Shown here in pieces: positions 9,701-17,354 of a DNA stretch of 64,000 bases. The stretch is taken from NCBI RefSeq assembly GCF_012933655.1, contig NZ_JABBJJ010000008.1:27977-91976 (forward strand), given 5' to 3'. This DNA comes from Pyxidicoccus fallax. Its GTDB lineage: Bacteria > Myxococcota > Myxococcia > Myxococcales > Myxococcaceae. The notes under the pieces are model-generated. The model made no database searches, was not told the origin of the DNA, and saw only the letters and a list, made by a program, of their open reading frames with translations. The translations under genes and the position numbers were made by a program. Each line of letters opens with the position of its first letter. Position 1 is the first letter of the stretch.

Positions 9701-12468
9701 AAGAGCCCCGAGTTCAGGAGGTAGGCGGGGACGGTGAGGTCCGACAAGAGCCGCACGCAGACGAGCAGCTCCGGGTCCTCCATCCTCGGCGCGTCCAGCA
9801 GCTCCTCCACCGAGCGGCCCCGCATGTGGACCTCCACCTGGGCGAGCTCGGCCGCGAGCGCCGCGTCGAAGTCCCGCTCCGGCAGCTCCATGCCCAGCAG
9901 CCGGAGCCCCTCGCGCCCGTCCTGGATGGCGCCCTTGAAGTCGCCCATCATGAGGCGCGTCAGCACCTGGACGTCATGCAGCTCCACCTGCTCCAGGCGC
10001 GAGCCGGCGGACTCCAGGGCCGTGCGCACCAGCTCCCCCGCGAGGACGGGCTCGCCGGAGAAGTAGGCGCACTCCGCCGCCTCCTTGTGCAGGTGGAAGA
10101 CCTGCTCCCGGCGCGAGGCCCATTGCGCCCGGGGGATGAGCGCGATGCCGCGCCGCAGGTACACCAGCGCGGCGCCGAAGGCCGAGGCCGCCTTGGCCTT
10201 GAGGCCCGCCTGGTAGTGCAGCTCGGCCACGTCCCAGCCCTCCACCTCGCCGCCCGGTCGCGCCAGGCCCAGGTGCAGGTGGTCCACCACCGCGAACAGC
10301 CGCGCGTCGAGCGTGTCGCCCGTGGCCCCGCGCAGCAGCTCGCGTCCTATCTCGTGGTGGAGCCGCCGCCGCTCGTCCTCGGTGAGGAGGTCATACGCGG
10401 CCTGCCGCACGCGGTCGTGCGCGAAGCGGTACACGGCCTCGGGCTCCAGGGGCGCGTCCTCCGCGTCGCCGTCCTCCGGGGGCGGCGGGCCGCCCTCGCG
10501 CTCCGGCACGAGCAGCCCCTCGCGCAAGAGGCTCCAGAGCGCCGGGCCCGCGTCCTCCACCAGCGCGCGCAGGAGCCACAGCTCCACGTGGTCTCCCAGG
10601 CACGCGGCGACCTCGAGGACGCGCTGGGCCTGCTCCGGCAGCCGGCGGATGGTGGTCATCATCAGCGCCACCACGTTCTCCGTCACATCCACCTGCTCCA
10701 CGCGGGCCACGTCCCACTCCCAGGTGCCGTGCTCCAGGTCGAACGTCAGCAGCCCGGACTCGTGGAGCAGCCGCAGGAAGCGGGTGATGAAGAGGGGATT
10801 GCCGGCCGTCTTGCGCAGCACCACGGCCGCCAGGGGCCGCGCGTGCGCGGGCTCGCAGCGGAACGTCTCCGCGCAGAAGGCCGTGACGGAGGGCAGGTCG
10901 AGCGGCCCCAGCGTCAGCGTGGGAAAGGACATCGCCTCCCGCGCGCGCAGCTGGGCCAGCAGCCGCGTGAGCGGGTGGTCCGGTCCCACCCGCGCCGGCT
11001 GGTACGCGCCCACGACGAGCACGTGCCGCGAGCCCGGGTCGGTGGCCAGCGCCTTCAGCAGCTGGAGCGAGCCGGGGTCCGCCCACTGCAGGTCATCCAG
11101 GAAGAGCACCAGCACGCTCTCGGGCGTCGCCAGGGTCCGCACGAAGGACTGGAAGGCGAGGTGCAGGCGCGCCGCGGCCTCCATCGGCGCCACCCGGGTC
11201 GGCATGGGGCGCGGGCCCAGCAGCGCCCCCAGCTGCGGGAGCAGCTCGGCGATGACGCGCGCGTCGGGCCCCACCGCTTGACGCAGCCGGTCCCGCCACA
11301 AGTCTCGGACCTCCGGGGGCTCGTTGCGCAGCTGGCGCAGCAGTCCCTGGAAGGCGTCGGCGAAGGCGGCGTAGGGCACGTTGCCCTGGAGCTGGTTGAA
11401 CTTCCCGCGCAGCACGTGGTCGCCGGGCCCCGCGCGCCGGGCCAGCTCCCGCACGAGCGCGGACTTGCCGATGCCCGGCTCACCCACCAGCAGCACGCCC
11501 TCGCTCGGGCCCCGGCGCACCCGCTCCAGTGCCTCGCGCAGCCGCGCCAGCTCCCGCTCGCGGCCGTGGGGCCGCTTGGGGAAGGGAAGCTGCCGCGCCA
11601 GGTCCACGCGCCCCAGCTCGAACGCGCCGATGACGCCCGCCGTCTGCCGCCGCCGCACCTCCAGGAGGTCCGCCAGCAGCGCCTCCGCGCTCTGGTAGCG
11701 CTCCTCCGGCATCTTCGCCAGCAGCTTCAGGACGATGTCCGACAGCGGCCGGGGCACGGCGGGGTTGGCGAACGCCGGCGGCACCGGCGGCCTCGCCAGG
11801 TGCGCGTGCACCAGCTCCGCCGGGTCCGTGGAGACGAAGGGCGGCAAGCCGGTGAGCAGCTCGTAGAACGTCGCCCCCAGCGAGTAGAGGTCCGCGCGGT
11901 GGTCCACGGGGCGGCTCATCCTCCCCGTCTGCTCCGGGGCGACGTAGGGCAGCGTCCACTGCAGCTCGTTGGGCATGGACGCGCCAGGCGAGAGCCCCGC
12001 CACCCGGGTGGCCAGGTCGAAGTCGACGAGGGTGACGTGCCGGCTGCCGTCACCCATCACCAGGTTGGTGGGGTTGATGTCGCGGTGGATGACGTGCTGC
12101 TGGTGGAGGCTGGCGATGATGCCCGTCAGCTGGAGCGCCAGCTCCAGGAAGGCATCCATGGAGACGGGCCTTCGGCCGAGCCACTCCTGGAGGTTGCGCG
12201 GGCCCGCGTCCTCCAGCACGAGGGACGGCAGGCCCGCGGCGTCCTCTTCCAGGGCCAGCGCGCGCGAGACGCCGGGCACCTCGCCCTGGAGGGAGCGCAG
12301 GAGCGTGTACTCGTGACGCAGCATGGCCCCGCTTCCGGAAGCGAGCGGGCCCGGGAGCACGCGCTTGACGACCCGGGGCTCGCCGCCCTGCTTCCAGCCG
12401 CGTAGCACCACGTAGCGGCGCCCGCGGTGGATTTCCCGAAGTCCCTCGTCACCTTGCGCCTGGAGCAT
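6763..12468 (-). CDS. giant Ser/Thr kinase - AAA ATPase - GAF - histidine kinase
   Basis: This 1901-residue cytoplasmic signalling protein has a fixed domain order. A Hanks-type kinase (about 10-275) carries HRDINPTN at about 128 and DFD at about 149. An AAA/STAND-like ATPase follows with P-loop GEPGIGKS at about 329-336 and Walker B VLFLDDLQWAD. Next come a long helical TPR-like region, a first GAF domain (about 1320-1460), a coiled-coil linker, a second GAF domain (about 1500-1640), HisKA with the phospho-acceptor in SHELNTPL near residue 1682, and a C-terminal HATPase with DEGIGI and GLGLGL. No receiver domain is attached. Myxobacteria and cyanobacteria are rich in this architecture. ATG at 12468 is chosen over the adjacent GTG because GAGGGA is well spaced. 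It is divergent from the AlkB-like gene. Confidence 0.9.
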   Translation of the reverse strand: MLQAQGDEGLREIHRGRRYVVLRGWKQGGEPRVVKRVLPGPLASGSGAMLRHEYTLLRSLQGEVPGVSRALALEEDAAGLPSLVLEDAGPRNLQEWLGRRPVSMDAFLELALQLTGIIASLHQQHVIHRDINPTNLVMGDGSRHVTLVDFDLATRVAGLSPGASMPNELQWTLPYVAPEQTGRMSRPVDHRADLYSLGATFYELLTGLPPFVSTDPAELVHAHLARPPVPPAFANPAVPRPLSDIVLKLLAKMPEERYQSAEALLADLLEVRRRQTAGVIGAFELGRVDLARQLPFPKRPHGRERELARLREALERVRRGPSEGVLLVGEPGIGKSALVRELARRAGPGDHVLRGKFNQLQGNVPYAAFADAFQGLLRQLRNEPPEVRDLWRDRLRQAVGPDARVIAELLPQLGALLGPRPMPTRVAPMEAAARLHLAFQSFVRTLATPESVLVLFLDDLQWADPGSLQLLKALATDPGSRHVLVVGAYQPARVGPDHPLTRLLAQLRAREAMSFPTLTLGPLDLPSVTAFCAETFRCEPAHARPLAAVVLRKTAGNPLFITRFLRLLHESGLLTFDLEHGTWEWDVARVEQVDVTENVVALMMTTIRRLPEQAQRVLEVAACLGDHVELWLLRALVEDAGPALWSLLREGLLVPEREGGPPPPEDGDAEDAPLEPEAVYRFAHDRVRQAAYDLLTEDERRRLHHEIGRELLRGATGDTLDARLFAVVDHLHLGLARPGGEVEGWDVAELHYQAGLKAKAASAFGAALVYLRRGIALIPRAQWASRREQVFHLHKEAAECAYFSGEPVLAGELVRTALESAGSRLEQVELHDVQVLTRLMMGDFKGAIQDGREGLRLLGMELPERDFDAALAAELAQVEVHMRGRSVEELLDAPRMEDPELLVCVRLLSDLTVPAYLLNSGLFAVINTRALNLTLEHGHSDEAPAIYSCHGMVLSSLDGPTSGLAFGRLGVALAQRNGDLRQECRALLSLAVYFHTWKAPLRTSLPLLRRSYATGIAAGDVQFAAYAITLAVAAEFSMGAELARVQSSVEACQTYLRRSGVPGMDDLPTAHAQAVLALQGRTRRPPHFDDDSFDEQSFMDMPLTSMNRHLYATLRQLVAYLLGDLDEALRMSEAARPHAASVRNFYRAAEHAFLTALTLAAHATAHPEARAGDLARIEEHQRKLEAWARDCPENFRHKHQLVTAEVARVEGRPLEAMELYDEAIDGARAEGFLQEEAMANELAGRFHHALGHGRFATLHLRAALEAYARWGAWAKVSLLEEEFPDLKLAGGRAWSEPARTVAAEGAAPGAALDLHGLLKASETLVGEVVLDRLMEKLMAVCLEVAGATSGALVLEEGGALVVRARGAVSEPVSLEPVPLDAASTVPATVVQHAWTTGATLVLGDAAHQGRFIGDPYIARRAVKSALAVPIQRQARTVGVLYLENDLATRAFTPERVSVLRALSSQMAISLENSRLFEQLKVEVQERRRAEAAVRFLAESGLALAESLDLEQTLAKALHMVVPFLADWCVFAVAENGDSLRVMATAHVDPEKEARLGGLMRKHPLEWSAPPVVLEALTSGQPVLRAHLDADRLAEAGNGPEYVEEMQALGTRTAMHVPLIARGKTLGVLTLASGAPGRRYGEADLDLAQELARRAAICIDNARLYRAAQEAIRLRDDFLSVASHELNTPLTSLRLMVHSLLRHRPAGLPEPAVRALHTIDAQSLKLATLIEELLDVSRLHADRLDLRLEEVDLRAVIDRVTDRLREPLEKAGCALDVRVESPILGRWDATRLGQVLHHLLSNALKFGAGKPIHIAAGVESGTAWLRVSDEGIGIAPDKLPHIFERFGRAVSVRSYGGLGLGLHLVRAIVDALGGTIRAESTLGVGTTFTMELPCAGPPHASG

Positions 12469-12629
12469 CACGCGCGTCCCTCATGCACGGTGGAGAGGCA
12501 CCCGGGTCCGGGCCTCTCCCCTCCTGAAACTTTGGATGGGGGTCGCGTGGGGGAGAGCCCCGTCGGGCGGGACGGTGGGCGCTTGGAGGCGTGATTGCCG
12601 CCAGCGCCCTGGCGTCCCACCTTCCCGGC

Positions 12630-13223
12630 ATGACGGAGGCACCCGAAGGGCTGCGCTACCTGCCCGACTTCCTCTCCGAGGACGAGGAGCACGCACTCGT
12701 GGACGCGCTCGCCCGGCTCGATTTCAAGGAAATCCACATGCACGGCGTGGTGGCGAAGCGCACCGTGGCGCACTACGGCTGGGACTATGGCTATGAGTCC
12801 TGGCGCCTGTCGTCCGCGCCGCCCATGCCGCGCTTCCTGCTGCCCATCCGGGACCGCTGCGCCGGCGTGGTGGGGTTGGAGCCGTATGCGCTGGAGGAGG
12901 TGCTCGTCTCGCGCTACCCGCCGGGCGCGAGCATCGGCTGGCACCGCGACGCGCCCATGTTCGGCCCCACCGTCATCGGCGTGTCGCTGCTGGGCGCCGC
13001 GAGGATGCGCTTCCGACGCAAGGTGGGCGGCGCCTGGGAGACGGCCGCGCTGGAGCTGGCGCCGCGCTCCGCCTACGTGCTGTCCGGCCCGGCGCGCTCC
13101 GTCTGGCAGCACACGCTGTCGCCGGTGAAGCAGCTGCGCTACTCACTGAGCTTCCGCACCGTGCCCGGCTCGCCGGCCCGCCTCGGCGGGAGCCTGGCGG
13201 GCGGGACGGCCCCGGGCTTCTGA
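12630..13223 (+). CDS. AlkB-like 2-oxoglutarate/Fe(II) dioxygenase
   Basis: This 197-residue protein has the AlkB-family jelly roll. The iron-binding HXD is in SIGWHRDAP at about residues 103-112, the distal His in SVWQHTL at about 158-164, and the 2-oxoglutarate Arg lies in RYSLSFRT just after. These enzymes oxidatively demethylate alkylated bases or proteins. The start at MTEAPEG matches the usual N-terminus; an in-frame GTG at 12591 would add 13 residues but its GGAGG is too close. The gene is transcribed away from the giant kinase and is followed 49 nt later by the soluble histidine kinase, with which it may be cotranscribed. The substrate is not deducible. Confidence 0.88.
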   Translation: MTEAPEGLRYLPDFLSEDEEHALVDALARLDFKEIHMHGVVAKRTVAHYGWDYGYESWRLSSAPPMPRFLLPIRDRCAGVVGLEPYALEEVLVSRYPPGASIGWHRDAPMFGPTVIGVSLLGAARMRFRRKVGGAWETAALELAPRSAYVLSGPARSVWQHTLSPVKQLRYSLSFRTVPGSPARLGGSLAGGTAPGF

Positions 13224-13272
13224 GCCCTTCCTCCGGTGGACCCCGCCGGGCGCGCGTCCCACCTTCCCTGGC

Positions 13273-14529
13273 GTGACGGATGAACGGACAGAGAGTGGAG
13301 GCGAGCGGCGCGACAGGCTGCTGCATGCGCTCCAGAGCCTGCTCGCCCTCCCGGCCGCCGAGCTGCGGCCCACGCTGAACAAGGCTTCCCTGGTCATCTC
13401 CGAGCTGCTCCACGCCGACAAGGTGGACGTCTTCCTCCTGGAGCACGCCACCCAGACGCTCGTGGCGGGTGGGACGAGTGACACCCCCATGGGGCGCAAG
13501 CAGAAGGCGCTCGGGCTGGACCGGCTGCCGCTGGCCAATGGGGGCCGCGCCGTCCAGGCGTACGAGACGGAGCAGCCCTTCATGACGGGCCGCCTGCACG
13601 AGGACCCCGAGGAGCTGCCGGGCATCAAGCACCGGCTCGGCGTGAAGTCCGCGCTCATGGTGCCGCTGCCCATTGGCGGGGAGACGGGCGGGGTGCTGGG
13701 CGTGTCCTCGGCCCAGCCCGACTTCTTCTCCGAGGACGACCTGCGCTTCCTGGAGGCGGTGGCCCGCTGGGTGGGCGCGGTGGCCCACCGCGTGGAGCTG
13801 GTGCAGGAATTGACGAAGCTGGCCACGCGCAACGCGCGCCGCGCGGCGGCCGAGGAAATCGTCACCGTGCTGGCCCACGACATGGCCAACCACCTCATGC
13901 CCCTGCGCGCCCGGCTCGAGCTCATCCAGCGGCGCGCCCGGCGCGACAACGCCGCGGACTACCTGCGGGACGCGGACGGCGCCCTCGCGTCGCTCGCGGC
14001 GCTCAACCGCCTCATCTCCGACCTCCTGGACGTGGGACGCCTGGACCAGGGCCTCTTCGCGCTGCGCCCGCAGCCGGTGGACGTGGTGGCCCTGGCGCGG
14101 GAGGTGGCCGCCAGCATGCGCGCGCCCGGACACGCGGTGGAGTACCGGGGGCCGGAGGAGCTGGTCGTCATCGCCGACCTGGATCGCCTGCGGCAGGTGC
14201 TGGAGAACCTCACCGCCAACGCGATGAAGCACTCGCCGCCCGGGCTGCCCGTGGGGCTGGATGTCCAGGAGCAGGTTCGCGCCGAGGGCAAGTGGGTGCG
14301 CATCGCCGTGACGGACCAGGGCCCCGGCATCGCCCCCGACGTGCTCGACACCCTCTTCGAGCGCTTCGCGCGCGGCCCCGGCTCCACGGGGCTGGGGCTG
14401 GGCCTGTTCCTCGCGCGGCAGATTGCCCTGGCCCATGGCGGCACCCTGGAGGTGACGTCGAAGCCGGGCGACGGCACGCGCTTCGAGCTCGCCCTGCCCG
14501 AGGCCCCCTCGACGCCCCAGGGCCGCTGA
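13273..14529 (+). CDS. soluble GAF-domain sensor histidine kinase
   Basis: This 418-residue cytoplasmic kinase has an N-terminal GAF sensor domain (about 15-180, with the ADKVDVFLLE and KSALMVPLP strands). A HisKA-like helix pair carries the acceptor His in VLAHDMANHLMPLR at about residue 200. The HATPase (about 285-410) shows NLTANAMKHSP, DQGPGIAP and GLGLGLFLARQIA. No transmembrane segment and no receiver are present. The start is GTG; no better ATG precedes the domain. It ends 4 nt from the stop of the convergent hexapeptide transferase gene. The partner response regulator is not in the window. Confidence 0.88.
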   Translation: MTDERTESGGERRDRLLHALQSLLALPAAELRPTLNKASLVISELLHADKVDVFLLEHATQTLVAGGTSDTPMGRKQKALGLDRLPLANGGRAVQAYETEQPFMTGRLHEDPEELPGIKHRLGVKSALMVPLPIGGETGGVLGVSSAQPDFFSEDDLRFLEAVARWVGAVAHRVELVQELTKLATRNARRAAAEEIVTVLAHDMANHLMPLRARLELIQRRARRDNAADYLRDADGALASLAALNRLISDLLDVGRLDQGLFALRPQPVDVVALAREVAASMRAPGHAVEYRGPEELVVIADLDRLRQVLENLTANAMKHSPPGLPVGLDVQEQVRAEGKWVRIAVTDQGPGIAPDVLDTLFERFARGPGSTGLGLGLFLARQIALAHGGTLEVTSKPGDGTRFELALPEAPSTPQGR

Positions 14530-14533
14530 CGCC

Positions 14534-15604
14534 TCAGCTCACGCGGCGCAGGCCCGGCAGGTCCTCCGGGCGCAGCGCCCAGCGGGGCGGAGACGGCGGC
14601 GCGGAGAGGGTGCCCGTCTGCACCGCGGGGAAGCCCTCCACCCGCGCGCCGTCCGGGAAGCTGGAGCGCTGCTTCACGAGGCTGCCCGCGCCCACCACGC
14701 AGCCGCGGCCCAGCGTGCTGCCGTCGCAGAGGATGGCGCCGGGCTCCACCACGGTGCCCGCGCCCACGTGGCAGCCGTGCACCATGCAGCCCGGGCCGAT
14801 GATGACGCCGTCCTCCAGCACCAATTGGTTGTCCGGCAACAGGTGCAGCACCGAGTTGGCCAGAATCTGCACCCCCGCGCCGATGCGCACCGGCCCGTGC
14901 GAGTCGCCGACAATCTTCACGCCGGGCCCGATGATGCTGCCCTGCCCGATGATGACGTCCCCCGTCACCTCCGCCGTGGAGAAGAGGGTGGCCATCGGGT
15001 GGACCAGCGGGTGCTTGTCCCGGAAGGTGTAGAGCTGTCCCATGGGAGCGTCCTCGGCCCGGTCTCTCGCGGAGAAGGCGGTGAGCGGTTGTCCCGGCAA
15101 CGCGAGGCTGCCGTCGCGGAGCGTCCTCAGGCGCTCCAGGTCCTCGGCGTTGGCGCGGCGCAGGATGCGGGCGGGGCGGTCCACCACCACCGACTCGTCC
15201 GGCACCACCATGCCGGCGGGGATGAGGGCGCCCTCGCCCACCATGCAGCGGGCCCCCAGGCGCGCGCCGGGCATGATGATGGCGCCGTTGCCCACCTCGC
15301 ACAGGGGGCCCACCTCCGCGCCGATGACGATGCTCCGGTGCCCGAGCACCACCCGCTCTCCCACCGAGGTGGGCAGCTCGGGTGTGCCGATGACGACGGC
15401 GTTCTCCAGCACCGCCGAGCCCGCGCCCAGCCGCACGGCGCCGGCGTGGGAGCGGATGACCGCCCCCTGCGCGATGATGGCTCCCGGGCCCAGGAGGACC
15501 TTGCCCAGAACCCTGGCGCTGCTGGCCAAGCGGAAATGCGCGGCCCCCCCGGTGGACGCTGCGGGCGGGCTCACGAGTGGCAGGCTCGTTCCCATGTGTC
15601 GCAT
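14534..15604 (-). CDS. left-handed beta-helix (hexapeptide repeat) acyltransferase-like protein
   Basis: This 356-residue protein has two blocks of hexapeptide repeats, the pattern of left-handed parallel beta-helix acyltransferases and gamma-carbonic-anhydrase-like proteins. Block one is about residues 30-135 (GAIIAQGAVIRSHAG to VGEGALIPAGMVV). Block two is about 210-330 (VIIGQGSIIGPGVKIV to VVGAGSLVKQ). Between them lies a non-repeat segment with the ARILRRANAEDLERLR helix. Several His residues sit in the coils (VHGCHVG) but I cannot identify a carbonic anhydrase zinc triad with confidence. The start is at MRHMGTS; ATG at 15595 is almost equally good. The duplicated architecture may act as an internally fused pair. 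Substrate unknown. Confidence 0.78.
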   Translation of the reverse strand: MRHMGTSLPLVSPPAASTGGAAHFRLASSARVLGKVLLGPGAIIAQGAVIRSHAGAVRLGAGSAVLENAVVIGTPELPTSVGERVVLGHRSIVIGAEVGPLCEVGNGAIIMPGARLGARCMVGEGALIPAGMVVPDESVVVDRPARILRRANAEDLERLRTLRDGSLALPGQPLTAFSARDRAEDAPMGQLYTFRDKHPLVHPMATLFSTAEVTGDVIIGQGSIIGPGVKIVGDSHGPVRIGAGVQILANSVLHLLPDNQLVLEDGVIIGPGCMVHGCHVGAGTVVEPGAILCDGSTLGRGCVVGAGSLVKQRSSFPDGARVEGFPAVQTGTLSAPPSPPRWALRPEDLPGLRRVS

Positions 15605-15741
15605 GACCCTAACATCCGGGGCCTCGCCCGAAGGACGGCCCCGCGGCGCGTGTAGGCTGTCCATCCGCCAACGCTGGGGTGGGGCCGTCCCGCCAGGGGT
15701 GCGGGTCGTCCGCCAGGCGTGTACGGATGGGCGCGAAGCCG

Positions 15742-15778
15742 GGCGGGTGGATGTCTCGTGGTGGATCATCCGCCCGCC
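15742..15778 (+). promoter_or_regulatory. stem-loop in the MATE leader region
   Basis: GGCGGGTGGATG (15742-15753) pairs with CATCCGCCCGCC (15767-15778) over 12 positions with one G-T. It lies about 105 nt before the MATE start in the 278-nt region between divergent genes. The same region has an imperfect direct repeat, CGCCAGGGGTG and CGCCAGGCGTG. It does not match a riboswitch class that I recognise. Confidence 0.3.
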
Positions 15779-15882
15779 TGCCCGCCTGCCGCGGGTCACA
15801 CACGGCGGGTCCGGCGTCCGTCGGGTTTTCGTCGCTGGACGCAGCCACCCCTCCCTGACAGAAGGGCGGCACGGAGGCAGAC

Positions 15883-17340
15883 ATGTCGTCGGAGATACCC
15901 CCCGCCGGGGCCAACCCCTCGCTGGAGGAAGCGGGAGGTCCGCCCGAAGAGGGGACTCCCGGGCTGTGGGCGTCGCTGAAGGAGGCCGTCCACGGGACGC
16001 GACAGGACCTCACGCGGCTGCCGGTGCGCCGGGCCATCTTCCTGCTCTCCGTGCCCATGGTGCTGGAGATGATGATGGAGTCCGTCTTCGCCGTGGTCGA
16101 CGTCTTCTTCGTCGGCCGGCTGGGGGCGGACGCGGTGGCGACGGTGGGCCTCACCGAGTCGCTGCTCACCATCATCTACGCCGCGGCCATGGGCCTGAGC
16201 ATCGGCGCGGGCGCGCTGGTGTCCCGCCGCATCGGCGAGGGAGATTCGGAGCGGGCCGCGCGCACCGCGGTGCAGGCCATCGGCCTGGGCGTGGTGCTGG
16301 CGATTCCGGTGTCCGTCGCGGGCGTCGTCTTCGCCCGGCCGCTGATGGCCCTCATGGGCGGCTCGCCGTGGGTGCTGGAGCACGGCATCCGCTACACGCA
16401 GGTGATGCTGGGCGGCATGGGCAGCGTGCTGCTCCTGTTCCTCATCAACGCCATCTTCCGGGGCTGTGGGGACGCGGCCATCGCCATGCGCGTGCTGGGG
16501 CTGGCCAACGCCATCAACATCGTCCTGGCGCCCCTGCTCATCTTCGGCGTGGGGCCCTTCCCGGAGCTGGGGGTGATGGGCGCCGCGGTGGCCACCACCC
16601 TCGGGCGCGGCTGCGGCGTGGTGTACCAGCTCTACCGGCTGGCGCGCGGGGACGGGCGGCTGCGAGTGCGCCGCGAGCACCTGCGGCTGGAGCCGGCGAC
16701 GATGGTGGCCATGATGCGGCTGTCCGGCGCGGGCACGCTGCAGGCGCTGGTGAGCACCACGAGCTGGGTGGTGCTGGCGCGCATCGTCTCCTCCTTCGGC
16801 AGCGCGGCGGTGGCCGGCTACACCATCTCCCTGCGCATCGTCCTCTTCGTGCTGCTTCCCTCGTGGGGGCTGGGCGGCGCGGCGGCCACCCTGGTGGGAC
16901 AGAGCCTGGGCGCCGGCAGGCCCGAGCGGGGCGAGCAGGCGGTGTGGACGGCCAGCCGCATCAACGCGGCCTTCCTGGGCACGCTGGGGCTGCTGCTCAT
17001 CGCCGGCGCGGATCCGGTGGTGGGCCTCTTCACGCGCGAGCCGGAGGTGGCGGCCCACGCCGCCCTGGCCCTGCGCATCATGTGCGCCAGCTTCTTCTTC
17101 TACGCCTTCGGCATGGTGCAGACGCAGGCCTTCAACGGCGCGGGGGACACCGTCACCCCCACCCTCCTCAACATCTGCTGCTTCTGGCTGCTGGAGCTGC
17201 CGCTCGCCTGGGTGCTGTCCGGGCCGCTGGGGCTGGGGCCGTCCGGCGCCTTCATCTCCATCTCCGTGGCCTTCTCGGTGATGGCCATGGCCGGTATCGT
17301 CCTCTTCCGGCGGGGCCACTGGAAGCAGCGCAAGGTGTAG
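15883..17340 (+). CDS. MATE-family multidrug/metabolite exporter
   Basis: This is a 485-residue inner-membrane antiporter of the MATE family with about twelve membrane segments in two homologous halves. Family signatures include SVPMVLEMMMESVFAVVDVFFVGRLGADAVA at the first helix pair and GAGTLQALVSTTSWVVLARI at the start of the second half, then GGAAATLVGQSLGAGRPERG. MATE proteins expel cationic drugs or metabolites using a Na+ or H+ gradient. About 50 extra polar, Pro/Glu-rich residues precede the first helix. ACGGAGG precedes the ATG at good spacing. The lipoprotein gene begins 14 nt after the stop, suggesting an operon. The substrate cannot be read from sequence. Confidence 0.92.
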   Translation: MSSEIPPAGANPSLEEAGGPPEEGTPGLWASLKEAVHGTRQDLTRLPVRRAIFLLSVPMVLEMMMESVFAVVDVFFVGRLGADAVATVGLTESLLTIIYAAAMGLSIGAGALVSRRIGEGDSERAARTAVQAIGLGVVLAIPVSVAGVVFARPLMALMGGSPWVLEHGIRYTQVMLGGMGSVLLLFLINAIFRGCGDAAIAMRVLGLANAINIVLAPLLIFGVGPFPELGVMGAAVATTLGRGCGVVYQLYRLARGDGRLRVRREHLRLEPATMVAMMRLSGAGTLQALVSTTSWVVLARIVSSFGSAAVAGYTISLRIVLFVLLPSWGLGGAAATLVGQSLGAGRPERGEQAVWTASRINAAFLGTLGLLLIAGADPVVGLFTREPEVAAHAALALRIMCASFFFYAFGMVQTQAFNGAGDTVTPTLLNICCFWLLELPLAWVLSGPLGLGPSGAFISISVAFSVMAMAGIVLFRRGHWKQRKV

Positions 17341-17354
17341 CCTCGCGCCCGCCC

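Noticed and set aside
6631..12405. 1924-codon plus-strand frame
   Set aside because: It is the antisense shadow of the giant kinase; residue content is Arg/Gln/His/Pro-rich without any domain.
15042..17354. In-frame N-terminal extension of the first repeat lipoprotein
   Set aside because: The extension overlaps the MATE gene and lacks domains; the lipobox shows that the real start is at 17355.
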